Below are positions 34,772-45,638 of a stretch of 64,000 nt of DNA, piece by piece; within the stretch, counting starts at the first letter, position 1, and every line of letters begins with the position of its first letter. The stretch spans positions 372,001 to 436,000 of the forward strand of contig JAJGBQ010000002.1 in assembly GCA_022457065.1 (NCBI GenBank). The letters run 5' to 3'. The translations under genes and the position numbers were made by a program. This stretch comes from Curvularia sp. ZM96. Its lineage: Eukaryota > Ascomycota > Dothideomycetes > Pleosporales > Pleosporaceae. The notes beneath the pieces are model-generated. The model was given only the letters and a program-made list of their open reading frames with translations. It was not told the DNA's origin and made no database searches.

Positions 34772-35584
34772 TCAAAGACACGATTTGGTCTGTCCATACC
34801 GTTCCATGATAAGCTTTGTCTTCAAAGAATCCTCAGGAAGGAACCAGCCTTTGTCCTTCAGGAACGCCTGAAGCGTGGCTCGCCCATCCAACGCCTTTGT
34901 CAAATCGGGCGTCTTGAACGAAGCCTCGACGATAGGTACTAAAGTCTCAATCTCCTTGCTCTTCCGAATCGGCCACACCTCAATGGACAGCATGAACTCA
35001 TCGAAAGTACCTTTGGACCGCTCTGCGAGAACTGGTCCGTAGATGATAGACTTCTCGAGATACTGAGTGCCCCAATTTTTTCCTTGCCAGTCTTTGAACT
35101 TGTCTGGAGCTTTTTCGATGAGAATATCGCGCGACTTTTGTTCGTTGGGCAGCTCTAATTCTGAGAACCCACTGTCGGGTATCTTCTTATCAAGGCTGAT
35201 AGACAGGGTCTGCTGCTGGTACCCAACCTCCACTTGAGCATCGTAGGGCACAGTAGAGTCGAATCCGTCCTGCGTGGCCTTGTTGAGCACTGCATCGATG
35301 TTCTCCCTGGCGGTGGCTGAATATCCTTCATTGACTGAGTATCGCTTCTTGTACGTCAACTCAAACTTGTTAGCGGTTTCTTCTTTACGAATGCGAAGGC
35401 TCCAGCTGTTGTTGTAGATGTCCTTTTCTACGGTGTCTACAAATTGGACGTTCATCTTCTTGGCGCTCTGAGAGATAGTAAAGGCTGCCAAAACATCATT
35501 CTTGAGTTTGCCGTCGGATCCGAGGACCTCTGAGGGGTTGAGGAGGAGTTTGACTTCGAAGTTGGGAACCATACTAGATGCCAT
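34772..35584 (-). CDS. CYTH-like domain protein, 270 aa
   Basis: Single exon starting at ATG 35584. The N-terminal half looks like a CYTH (triphosphate tunnel) fold: an initial strand with a charged pattern (NFEVKLLL), then WSLRIRKEE and FELTYKKRYSV, the alternating basic strands that line such tunnels, and EVGYQQQTLSISLDKK. Family members bind or hydrolyse triphosphates (for example inorganic triphosphatases). The C-terminal third (about 170-270) has no recognised domain. No signal or membrane segment; probably cytosolic. The assignment rests on strand pattern rather than a complete set of catalytic residues, so a hypothetical protein is the alternative. Confidence 0.55.
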   Translation of the reverse strand: MASSMVPNFEVKLLLNPSEVLGSDGKLKNDVLAAFTISQSAKKMNVQFVDTVEKDIYNNSWSLRIRKEETANKFELTYKKRYSVNEGYSATARENIDAVLNKATQDGFDSTVPYDAQVEVGYQQQTLSISLDKKIPDSGFSELELPNEQKSRDILIEKAPDKFKDWQGKNWGTQYLEKSIIYGPVLAERSKGTFDEFMLSIEVWPIRKSKEIETLVPIVEASFKTPDLTKALDGRATLQAFLKDKGWFLPEDSLKTKLIMERYGQTKSCL

Positions 35585-36594
35585 GGTGTTTAGATGTGAG
35601 AAGTATCGTTAGTGGTACGAGATTCAGTGTAACTGAGCAATGTTGCATAGCAGTAATGAAATAAATGGTAGGTTTGAACAACGCTATGCAAGAAATCTTG
35701 TTCTTTCAAAGCGGGGAAATCTGGTTCGTGTTTATTATTGGTGCTGGTGGGCTTGCGTGGTCTGCATTTATTTTTCAGCTGCGGCTGGACGTGGCTACCA
35801 CAGGGCAAAGCTTGCCCTCTCTATCGTGGGCACTAATCGATGCAATGATAATCCACAGTGTACTGCCCAGATCACTACATCCCCGTAATAGTTCTGGGCA
35901 ACAGACTCGCATTCAGGTAGATAGAACCGATTGGAGGAATGCATTCGATCGAGAAACCCTGCTCAAGCTGACTTTCGTCCTCCATTCAGGATTGGGCTAA
36001 CTTCTTAGCGCCTGTTCTGACAATACATGTACGGATTAAAATGATTTATAATCATTCAAAGCTTGCCCGCATTCCAGGTAGATTCAAGCGGATCATGCAC
36101 ACATCAAAGGTGCTCCTGCTCTCCCAGACCACAGATCTTGTGTGCCAAGCGGCATGCCGTGGGCCAACTCCGCCGGCCTTAATTGGCCGAGGCGTCAGCA
36201 TTGGACGAATGTCATTCATTTCTCGGCGCTTCCGGGTCGCCATCTGGTAATTATAAGGGAATTCTATTTCGCTTAGTGTTACTATACATAATGGTATAGG
36301 ACAAACAGAATGACAAGCTTAACAGCAGAACTGAGCCTCCCGGACCGCCGTACCTAACAAAACTTTTGCAATTCATCATAACATGGTTGATACTATCAAA
36401 ATGACGATTGTGGCGTGTCAATCCGCCTCTGTTGACGTTCATGGGGGGAAGGGTGTGCAGCAGCAGCCGATGCCCCATCTTGAACAATCGCACGCGCTGT
36501 TGCTGGAACAGCGGTCCGTCACTAGCATCTGATGGTTTCTAGTAGTCGTCGCCATTGGGACGAGTGGGCTACTTTACTTTCTGGATAACTCTCA
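35585..36594. other. Intergenic, nothing recognised
   Basis: About 1 kb upstream of the CYTH-like gene; only short unrelated frames. Confidence 0.45.
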
Positions 36595-37458
36595 TCATGG
36601 CAGACATTCAGCCGCGCGTTGTGCGAACCTTCGGCGAAGTGGACAAATTGCCGTGGCTCTAGCAACCGTTTCCGCGCACTCCACAGGCGACAAATTTCCA
36701 CTTCCCTTAACAACCTTCATCTGCGCTCCACACAGCTGTTCGACAACCAGTCTCCTCACCCTGTCTACCGGCTTCACCAAATCCTTCTCAGCCGCCAATA
36801 CCAAAACCGGCGCTTGGATCATTTTCACTTCCTGAGAGATGTCTTCACCCATATCATACGCAGGCCATGCTCTCTTCGCCCACTCGTTCTCCCGAAGCTG
36901 GTCCTCAACCAACTTTGCAACAGTCTCAAATGCTAACTCGTTCGTATTGAGAGCATTTCTCGTCACAAATGCCGCCGAGTCAGCATCATCATAAGCACGA
37001 ATCTGCTGCTCTCACATAACTAGCTCAAGTCGCAGTGCTGAGGGCGGCGCCGGACTCACCAAAACAAGAGCGCGCAAACCCCCTGGTTAATGAGCACCAA
37101 ATAGCTGAGCGACTTTCGCGCCCATTAACAGTGCGATGAAGACGTAGTCTTCGAGACGAAGGTGTGAGATGACAGCTTCAACATTCGATGCCATGAGCAA
37201 TACAGTGTACCTATCGTCTCGCCTGGACCCTGTGGAGGCACCCCAGCCTCGGAAGTCGACGGCGACGGTTGAATAATTTGCGGAGAGAAGGGCGGCGACA
37301 GTGCGCCATGTTCGGGACGATCCGCCCCAGTAGTGGAGCAATATGAGGGTGGGTGTAGAGGTTGAGCAGTTGGGTGTAGTGGTTACTGTGTGGATTGTAA
37401 CGTCCTGAGAGAGATTTAATGGTTTGAAGGTTGTTGTGGACAAGATCGATGAGGACAT
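36595..37458 (-). pseudogene. Alpha/beta-hydrolase pseudogene
   Basis: One continuous homologous frame runs from ATG 37458 to 36595 but is broken by two in-frame stops, TAA at about 37087 and TGA near 37016. The N-terminal half has the fold's oxyanion strand (PTLILLHYWGGSSRTW) and VAVDFRGWGAS. The nucleophile elbow, usually GHSMG, reads ALLMG, so the catalytic serine is lost. The C-terminal LVLAAEKD is intact, but the usual GSGH catalytic histidine reads GSGN. The Ser-to-Leu change and the TGA (probably from CGA) are C-to-T changes. Loss of both active-site residues and two nonsense codons indicate a dead gene rather than missed introns. Confidence 0.8.
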
Positions 37459-38175
37459 CCGAGAGAGGGGACGATGGAGATGCTAGTAGCCAATGTAGTG
37501 AGAACTTGCTTCCTTTTGTCGGCATGACAGTAGCAAGAGAAGACATATCCAACCGGCCAGTTCGAACATGACTCAACACTATGCGTAGTCTGATCAATGG
37601 CGCCCTATGGATTCTTTGATTGTAACATTTGCATAATAGGTTACTCAACACCAGGACGTAGAGATTGCATATTTCGTCACTGATGTAGCGGGGACACCTA
37701 TGGGGTTGCACGTCTAACCCTGCGAGCAATCAGCACAGGTCATAATTATAGTTCACGACACGTTTGCCTCCAAGTATTTGTCAGGCCGTGGATCGTGGAG
37801 CATCATGTAGTGAAGATTTTGAGTCACTCGATCGAGTCTTCAGTCATCTTCGGGTCATTCTTATGAGTGCAGTGCGCTCATGGATGCACGTTGACAGTAG
37901 TAAGCCCGCGTTAGTGGATTGACGGCTTATGGGACTGCCTTGGTACTAGCGCCTTGGCGGATTATGCTGCCAAAACAGGTTAGGTGGGTTCGCGGAGGGT
38001 GAAGATGTCGTATTACACGGTAGACATCGGTAGCCATTAAGTTATATATAAAGCTTAACGGTTCTTTGAATAACATTCTACTGTAACTTACAAGACCACC
38101 TTGCAAAATCATCTCGTTCGCTGATTAAGAGAGTGCAACCCATTCCAAAACTTCTTCATCTTCGGTCAAGTCTCG
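37459..38175. other. Intergenic, shared 5' region
   Basis: Between the divergent hydrolase relic (-) and the carbonic anhydrase gene (+). No further gene seen. Confidence 0.45.
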
Positions 38176-38998
38176 ATGGCTGCATCGTCGGTATCCAGCG
38201 ATTTGATCGCACGTAATAGGTAGTGTCGCTCAACCAGTCGGGTACAGCACAGCGTTGACGTTGTCTAGAAAACTGTCTCCGTTCATCCGTCCACATCCAT
38301 CTTTAGGTGAAGCGATGGGGCGGCAAGGTCCTCCAGAAACACTTTACAGTATGTTCATACACGACCTCGGAGGTGTCGCAAATGTCCGAGCACAGGCTAA
38401 TATGTGTACAGTCGCTTGCCTTGATCCACGGAGCGACCCACGGGAGGTCTTCGGCTTGCAACCCAACGGTAGGATCATGAGACGCTAGCAGATCTTAGAC
38501 ATAATTTAACGTTCCATATAGAGCTTGCTATCATCAGGAATGTTGGTGGGCGTACCAAGTCAATCCTTGAGGAAATCGCGGCGTTCCATAGTGTTGTTCG
38601 TTTCAGGAACATTGTTGTCCTACATCATACTGGTACGTAATACCTCCTCTCTACATGCGACTCCGATGCGGAACGTGGTCTGACTTTGATCTGTACCTAG
38701 ATTGTGGAACAACCTATATGGACGAGATGCGGATTCGAGCCAATCTGAAAGAAGCGACCAGTTTGAGTGACGAAGAAGTCGAGCGTCTCCAGCTTCCATG
38801 TCAGTCAGAGTAAGACATCGCTTCTTTGTTCCTTCAACCTGATTATATGTCGCTAATCATAACTCTAGTGTCACTGAAGGCGTTCGTGACGACGTTGATC
38901 TGCTGCGATCTTGCAGTTTTATAGATAAAGACCTGACTCAGAGCATCTTTGGTTTCGTATTTGACATCAAGACTGGTGTAGCGAATCAAGTGTGTTGA
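38176..38998 (+). CDS. Beta-class carbonic anhydrase-like protein, 197 aa
   Basis: Five small exons: 38176-38219, 38269-38468, 38522-38632, 38701-38809 and 38869-38998, with introns of 49, 53, 68 and 59 nt, all GT-AG and frame-preserving. The product has the beta-carbonic-anhydrase zinc site: Cys65, Asp67 and Arg69 in ACLDPRSDP, then His117 and Cys120 in VLHHTDCG. IIRNVGGR and the C-terminal VRDDVDLL...GFVFDIKTG are also characteristic of the short fungal members. Enzymes of this class interconvert CO2 and bicarbonate. No signal or mitochondrial presequence is evident. Because the gene is so finely split, no exon exceeds 67 codons and simple ORF searches miss it. Confidence 0.85.
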
Positions 38999-39152
38999 GA
39001 GATTCGTTACTGCTGTGTACAGATAGCAAAATACGGCCGTATTTGTTTTTTTCTATCTGCGTAGAATCAAATTGGTAGGATAAGCGGGGTGAATACTAAT
39101 TTGAAGTGGTTATACTAGTCTCTTTATATAATGACTATAATCAAAGTAGGAT

Positions 39153-40795
39153 TCAAGAATCTGCTCGGATGAACGTGTCTCTGAAACCCCTTGTGCTGAT
39201 GATGCCCTTGATTTCAGTAAAGAGCTCGACCTCGACTTCGGACATGTGACTAGATAACAAGAAGCTACATGCTGCCTGAAACGGCAATACCGCAGAAAGC
39301 GGACCGAAGAGTCTCATCTCTTCATTTAGCAGAAATTTCATACTTTTGAGTATGTAGATTGAAAATTCATGGAGCCAAGTATGTACCGTAATGCTTCTCG
39401 GTGATTGGCCGTGGATGTGTATTGGCTCGTTATCGGAGAGCTCATTGGGCTCTAGTAAATGATTTATTTGCGTGACGCATATCAGCCAAAAAGCCCATAG
39501 ATGTGTCATGTAATTGACAGAAACAATGTCGTGATACCATTCGACACTGTTGTCTGGTAAATCAGCTCTTGAAAAATTAGGGAAGCAATCTGAAAGAACA
39601 AGCGGTAGGGTATTGACGACTTCAGCCAATTGATGAGCCAATCGCCTCTTCAAATACGGCGATGCGTGTGATGAGTTTAATACACAGTCGTCCACTTCTT
39701 GAAGTATTCCCGGCACGGAAGTCACTCGGAAAAGCAGCGCTTGAATTGGCGGCACAGATTTGCTTGTGAAGGGACCTATCGCCCAGGCGTCTGTCCCTAG
39801 GAAACAGGCCTTTCTGGTGATGAAACAATGGACTACCTAATTCCGAAGTCAGCATTCTAGCAATATGCTGCACAGGAAGATATGGAGATGACTGACGATG
39901 ATTGGCTGGACGCCAAGGAGAATGCGATGGAGATTACCGGACGCGTAGGCGGAGGGAGGAAGAGACTGAAGTATCCCGAATAACCCTTGAACATGGGTAA
40001 GATGAGCGGCTTTGGCAGTTGGTAATATCATCTACCATAGTTTCATTCAGCGCCATGCTCCATCACATCATGGATCAGACATACTCACCTCGGCTAGAAA
40101 CAGACACATGACAGCTGCCACGAGATGTATAAACGCAGCCTCTGTGTTGGAGACAATCGTTCTATAAATTATGCGCAGTGAGTCACACTGCAACTGCGAC
40201 ATATCTGGAGTACCAAGTGGGCTTGACGAAATTCTTGCTGCGATCGATGAGGCGAGTACTTTGATTGGTGGCGACACTACACCTGCATATAGTGGATCGC
40301 TCAGTAAGGCTGGTAACAACTCGATCCAAGCGCCACAAATATGCGATGTTGGTAGGGACTTGACTTCTGAGAATCCTAGCAGTCGGGCCTCTGGAAGAAA
40401 ATGCTGTGCACAGAGACCTGCGGCCACGTGTTCAGGCATGCCCAAAGCAGCTGGCAGATATGAAGCTTGAGAGTTCCTAAGCTCTTTTGGAAGATTCTGC
40501 CTTTCGCTTCGCAAGATATCCGTAGATGGCCGTAGCTGTCTACCGGCCTGTCGGAGTGGCATCGTGGTGCTCTGAATGAAATCCCAATGGATTGGATATC
40601 CAGGGCAAGCACGGCCTCGCACTACACATTGTGAACATGATGGTCGAAGCCCGTCACACTACTTGATGTTAGCATTCAATCCTCCTCATCCACCACATTG
40701 CTAGGAGGCCACAAGCTTATCAAGCGGAAGCGGAGACTTACGCCAATTTTCCGTGATCGACAAGACTGGCATACGCTAATCTGTTTCACCTTCAT
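39153..40795 (-). CDS. Zn2Cys6 transcription factor, 480 aa
   Basis: Five-exon minus-strand gene with four introns is not required; four exons suffice: 40795-40742, 40658-40089, 40031-39897 and 39836-39153, with introns of 83, 57 and 60 nt. The first intron splits the zinc cluster and splicing restores Cys9, 12, 19, 26, 29 and 36 in the canonical C-x2-C-x6-C-x6-C-x2-C-x6-C layout. The remainder is the helical fungal regulator region (HLTHVQGLFGILQSLPP; GVQPIIVVHCFITRK). The protein should be nuclear and bind CGG-type sites. The third intron uses a GTCAGT donor. The nearest neighbour is the carbonic anhydrase gene, convergent to it; no target is evident. Confidence 0.87.
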
Positions 40796-42316
40796 GTTCG
40801 CACCGGTCTCCTCAACTGTTGACCTCGAGCTATGAGCAGATACAATGAATATGACTTCAGTAAATCGGTATGGCCACGATTACGAAGCACAGATTAGTAA
40901 TACACAAATATGACGTCACTGTAGAAGCTGACTCATTAGGCTCTCGACTACACGATATCACGCGCTCTCAAACGACAAAGAGCACTTGATAGCAAGGGAC
41001 GGTTAATAAGTTGGAGTCTACATTACTCACTTAAAGTCCAGGCGCAGCATATTACTATTAAGAGTATACCTTGAGTGGAAGTAATATAAGCCTTGTAGTG
41101 TTAAGGCTCTAGAGAGTTATTTTTTGCGCATAAAGTAATACAGTAATATAAATATTATCTTTTACTAGTCACTTATATATTATACTTATATTCGTAACTA
41201 AATAAGTTAAATATATTAAGTTATAAGGGCTTAATACCTATTTCTATATAGTAAGAGAATATACGTAGTATATCCTATATTAGCGTTCTACTAAGACTGT
41301 TAGTTATATGATTATTTGTCTATTATTAGCTAGGTGTGTCTCTTTCTTTAAAAGAGGTCTTCATATAGGTTCCTTTCTTTATTCTTTTTATATCTTGCGC
41401 TGTCCCTTCTACTCAGGTTCGTAACAGACTCCAAGTATAAATACAAGAGTTACTTCTTAATTCATCTGTTAACAGCAGCCTATCTCTCATATGCAACAAT
41501 TGTTAGACTCTTGACTAGATGGAGTACAGCACGAGATAGATCAGACGAATAGGCAAGCAGTCAGTCGTATTAATGCGAGACGAATCACTAGTGAGCTACT
41601 CTAGTGATTGTAGGACATATATAGTCCTGGGATGACTAAGACGAGCAAGGATGGTCTAGGTTGGCCCAAACTGCGCCAGATCCTAACAACAATCAACTCC
41701 AAGAATCTCCATATCAAGAGCTTTTCATTATTTAATAGTGGGTATACAAAATTTTAAGACGCTTACGCTAGAACTAAAACGCGGAAACTAAGAGGCTAAT
41801 TCGCGTTAGACTATAATAGGTGAGAATTATTGTCTAATCCGCGTTGTATACGCACATGTTTGGATCAGGATGCGTAATTATATATTTAGGATGTATTGGG
41901 GGCTAAGTCACGTAGCATCATATACTAGGCATCGGAGCTTTCGACACAGTAAGTTAGTGTTTAGGCCACAATGCAGGAGTATTGCTTGTTAGGTAGGTAA
42001 GCAATTATACGGTGTAGAACGTGGATTCAAGATACGAGGCTAGTTAAGTGATTCGTATTACCCTCCAATCAGCTCTAATAATATAAATTTATTGCCGCAA
42101 GGCCGCCAACTTGTGTAAGGCCACCCGGGCCTAAATGTACCCACTTTAATTCCACATTTCAAGTGGTTAGACCGCGGCGGTTCCTACGTCTTACAAACCT
42201 TTGACGCACTGAGTAGCCTTCTGCGTATAAGAAGTGACGGTTGCTCGCTGCCTTCTTTACTCTACCTCGATATACGCAACTCTAAGTCTCCTCCATCAGT
42301 AGCATCAGTTAGCACT
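40796..42316. other. Intergenic, partly AT-rich, with a solo LTR
   Basis: From about 41,040 to 42,090 the sequence is AT-rich and moderately TpA-rich. It carries the solo LTR at 41501-41688. A TATA-like TATAAG at 42226-42231 lies 90 bp before the next gene. Confidence 0.5.
41501..41688 (+). mobile_element. Solo LTR, 188 bp
   Basis: Ends are TGTTAG...CTAACA, with ACAAT on both sides (41496-41500 and 41689-41693), a perfect 5-bp target duplication. The interior is related, in inverse orientation, to 19248-19445. It is much less mutated than that copy. Confidence 0.82.
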
Positions 42317-42993
42317 ATGGTTCAAGTTGTCCCTTACATTGCCTCTCTGCTGGCTCTTGGCCAAGCTGTTACTGCCGCTAAGGCTGTATCATCCTTTTCC
42401 GAATGGGTTGAAGGTATTGTTGCCAACCCTGATGGCGATAATATGACACCCGAGGAGGTCGTCGAGGCCTTCAAGGCGGGACAGTTCAGCAGCCCACCGG
42501 AAGGTATGTCAGACGTCCGATCGATCCATCTTGCCTACCTGGAAGCTAACCTACGGGAATATAGCCAGGCAAGCTCGTAGCTTGTTCCAGAAGCGTGCCA
42601 GCTGCTATGAGCACCCTAACAGTGATTGTCCTGTAAGTAACATGAAACCAGGACTTCCGCCCAAGAGTTTGACTGACATTGCTTTACTTATTAGATCTCT
42701 GACGCTGTTGCATGCATCAACACTGTCGCCCGCAAGAGCAACTGCGACGCTTATCTGCAGTGCCAAATCGGTGGTTGCGTAATGACGACCGATGGTAACC
42801 ACAACTCCAATTGGTGAGTATCCGCATCAGATACTCAGACATACCTGATCACTAAACCTGTAACAGCAACGATGTCGCTCGTGGCGGAGGATTCATCCTA
42901 GATCACTGCGTTGTCCCAAACTATGACAGGGTAGAAGGGTCGGAATATGCATATGGAAATGGTGGCGAGCTTGTCCGGATTCGAAGGCCTTGA
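42317..42993 (+). CDS. Small cysteine-rich secreted protein, 166 aa
   Basis: Four exons: 42317-42503, 42565-42632, 42695-42813 and 42867-42993; introns 53-62 nt. Residues 1-20 form a signal peptide (MVQVVPYIASLLALGQAVTA). A conserved-looking pro-region follows (FSEWVEGIVANPDGD...TPEEVVEAFKAG), then a Lys-Arg site (FQKR) suited to Kex2 cleavage, and a mature domain with eight cysteines, ending CNDVARGGGFILDHC...GNGGELVRIRRP. I recognise this architecture from a family of small secreted proteins of Pleosporales, but no function is established to my knowledge. Eight cysteines suggest four disulfides in the extracellular space. It lies beside an AT-rich LTR-bearing region, as candidate effectors often do. 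Confidence 0.82.
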
Positions 42994-43478
42994 TTTCCAA
43001 TCGAGAATGTTTCATTGATATGTGTCTCTTAGCAGATTATACTTATTGGTCAGAAGCATACGTGGGACTGTAAGAGGCTACGCTCTGGGGAGCAGGAGGC
43101 AAGAGCATTAGAATATAATCTTAGCGTAGCACTAGATATAGTATACATGGCGTAACTAGTAGACTATTGTAGTAGTATTATAGGCTTAGGGTCGCGTGAA
43201 GCTAGCTATAGACCATTTTTGAAGATCGATAAATACAATTAAAGAGGGCTTATAATGGTTAACAAGTAGGCTTCTATCATTACCAAGTCCTTGTGCATGA
43301 CTAGAAACGCATTTGCCCTTTAGTTATACCTATAGCCTAGTGTCAATCTTCAGTCTAAAGCCAAGAACGTTCGCCGTTAAGGTACAATCTTAGATTGGAT
43401 TATCGTACTCAGATTGTTCCTAAGTAGCTTGCTTCATTTCTTAGCTGTGACAAAGCTACTAGTAGTGTCCGCAGCTGT
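42994..43478. other. Intergenic, nothing recognised
   Basis: No gene found; slightly TpA-rich around 43,120-43,250. Confidence 0.4.
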
Positions 43479-43698
43479 CTAATTACGTGGAGGCTTGCAG
43501 AGCCAAGGCTTTTCTTTGCCTTGGGAGCCAAGTATCAGCTCACCTGTAGTCATAGTGCTGATGGTTTGAGTACTTACAATTAACAACTGTGGTTTGAGGT
43601 TGGCTCTTAGCCTCTGGCACAGGTTGAGCGGCTGGAGCGGCAGCTACAAGAGATGTCGCAGCGAACAATATAAAAAGCGTTGGTTTGATGAGTTGCAT
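43479..43698 (-). CDS. Possible small secreted peptide, about 61 aa
   Basis: ATG at 43698 opens a good signal peptide (MQLIKPTLFILFAATSLVAA) followed by an Ala/Pro/Gln-rich stretch. The frame reaches a clear GTAAGT donor at 43577; splicing to CTACAG (34-nt intron, 43544-43577) adds a tail with two cysteines and a stop at 43479. A 34-nt intron is below the usual fungal minimum, so the 3' structure is uncertain; without splicing the peptide ends at 43540. No family recognised. Confidence 0.4.
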
Positions 43699-44198
43699 TA
43701 TGTGTAGAACTGTTAGAAGTGAGGGTTTGGGTGATATTGTGGGTATGGGTGTTGAAGGTGATGATAGAAACCTCAAGATGAAGTATGATTTCAATATTTT
43801 CGCTACCGGAAGCTTGCGGAGTAGGATCCCTTCCCGCTCTCACGTTATATTATGCAGGCTTATCAAATAGTGCGTACTTGACCACATGCTTTCGGGCAAT
43901 TGTGTATCAATAACAGTGTCTGACATGGGGCTTCACACCGTGTCTACCAATTATAAGAGATAACCTCAGAGTTAAAAGCTAGACAGCATATCTTAGTCAG
44001 CGCTAGATCTATCTCGAACAGAAAAGAACGTACTAGCTAAACTTACTTATATCCCTTGTACCCACCAACCTAGTCTTCTAGTCAGAGTTTCATGGTGTCT
44101 TGCCGCTTAGGGTAGCTGTATACGGTAATGATGGACGCATGTATCACGGCACAGGCAAGACTAGTTAGATTAGTATTAGTAGTAGAGTTGCTTCTAAA
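43699..44198. other. Intergenic, nothing recognised
   Basis: Short region between the small secreted peptide and the 3' end of the Zn2Cys6 gene. Confidence 0.4.
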
Positions 44199-45638
44199 TT
44201 AACATAGAGAATTATGTACATTTCGTAGGTAGTCGATTCTATCGGATTCGACTCTAAACTCCTTCGTTCCGAGAAACACTTCTCCAAGGATTCCTAAAAT
44301 CCATGTAGTGATACATACCAGGTGCGAACGACTAGAAGAAGCGAGCCCTTCGTCTTGCAGACCATTCGATAGCTCTGGTCTAGTCTCTGTAATGATTGTG
44401 CGATTGATCGTTCCCTCGCCCGGTCGCAAAAAGCGGCTGCGGTCTAAGATTGGCACTACAGACACGCAGAGGGAAGACACTAGGCTTTGCGCTTGGTCGA
44501 GTATCGCAAGATGATCAGCGATATTCAACTGTATGTCGTTATTGTGTAGGAACAAGCTCGTACAGTACAGAATCTTTAGGGCTAGCACGTATGTGCAGAT
44601 GTATTGGCCAAAGACAAAAGCGTTCTGTACTAATGATATATCACTCAACCTTTCGGAGCTCCCATAAGGTAAGGGAACAACAGGTGATGAAAGCTGCCAA
44701 GATACTTCATGCCTGAGGTCTTCGAGGTGGTCGCACAAAACTTTGGCCCGAGCAGCGTACGAGCACACGCGGTCTTCTTCTAATGGCGAATTCGCGTCCG
44801 GTGGCTGCCAGGTGAGGACCTGTCTTTCTAAGCACAGAACCTGCCGCAAGATGTGCTGTACAGTAAATAAAGTACTCTTCCGTGCCGATGCCACTTCGGG
44901 CAACGTAAAAATCAAATCTTGGTCCTTGTCGGCTGACCATAGCGCAATCAGCAAGACATGGCCTCTCGTTGCTACGTATAGCGATTGCGAGGCTTCCGAG
45001 TCGAAGGCTGTAGATCCCCGCTGTCGGATGAGTTCGATAGCGCCTCTTAGGTGAGGGCGACCATGCTGGAGTGCAGCATTTCGATATTGTTGGGCAAAGT
45101 CCAGGCATAGGATTGCCATGAGCGTCTCATCCTTCAAACGTTGGAGCGGATCTGACAATGCTGTGCCAACTGCTCGAACAGCAGCGAGCTCAGCTCCAGT
45201 GACCAAAGGCTGCACATAGTCTTGAGCATGGCGGGTGGTGGCTACTGTGAGCGCCACGACCGAGACGGCCAGAGGCAAAGCAGATGAAGGTGCCACAGAG
45301 TTGTATAGAGGCAAGATGTGGTCGAAGTATTCGTTGCCTAGCGGCCACTCATGGCGGGCTGGAAGTAAACATTGTCGGAAGAAGAAGGCTGTTACCACGT
45401 CGTGCGGATTGGAGTGCACTTGCGGCGGTAGTGTAGATAGTCTCGCGCTTGCTCGCTTGCTCTGGCGCGCGAAAACGGCCTTGCTTTCGTCCTTGAAGAC
45501 AACACCGTTGGCGTCGCGGTATCCAGGACATATCTGTCCACGCATAATGCACTTTTTGCACGCCGGTCTCGCCTTGTCGCACCCAACGCGGCGCTCTCTG
45601 CATGCTTGGCAGCCAGCGCTAGGTCCGCGGTTCACCAT
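44199..45638 (-). CDS. Zn2Cys6 transcription factor, 479 aa
   Basis: Single intact exon. The binuclear zinc cluster is at the very N-terminus: Cys10, 13, 20, 27, 30 and 37 within GCQACRERRVGC and CKKCIMRGQIC, followed by a basic linker. The rest is the helical fungal regulator region (LMAILCLDFAQQYRNA; GAIELIRQRGSTAF). It is expected to be nuclear and DNA-binding. It is divergently arranged with the beta-lactamase-like gene starting at 46584, with 945 bp between the start codons, so shared regulation or direct control of that gene is plausible but only inferred. Confidence 0.92.
   Translation of the reverse strand: MVNRGPSAGCQACRERRVGCDKARPACKKCIMRGQICPGYRDANGVVFKDESKAVFARQSKRASARLSTLPPQVHSNPHDVVTAFFFRQCLLPARHEWPLGNEYFDHILPLYNSVAPSSALPLAVSVVALTVATTRHAQDYVQPLVTGAELAAVRAVGTALSDPLQRLKDETLMAILCLDFAQQYRNAALQHGRPHLRGAIELIRQRGSTAFDSEASQSLYVATRGHVLLIALWSADKDQDLIFTLPEVASARKSTLFTVQHILRQVLCLERQVLTWQPPDANSPLEEDRVCSYAARAKVLCDHLEDLRHEVSWQLSSPVVPLPYGSSERLSDISLVQNAFVFGQYICTYVLALKILYCTSLFLHNNDIQLNIADHLAILDQAQSLVSSLCVSVVPILDRSRFLRPGEGTINRTIITETRPELSNGLQDEGLASSSRSHLVCITTWILGILGEVFLGTKEFRVESDRIDYLRNVHNSLC

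Noticed and set aside
37211..37729. A 172-codon minus-strand ORF
   Set aside because: It overlaps the alpha/beta-hydrolase relic in another frame and has no family features.
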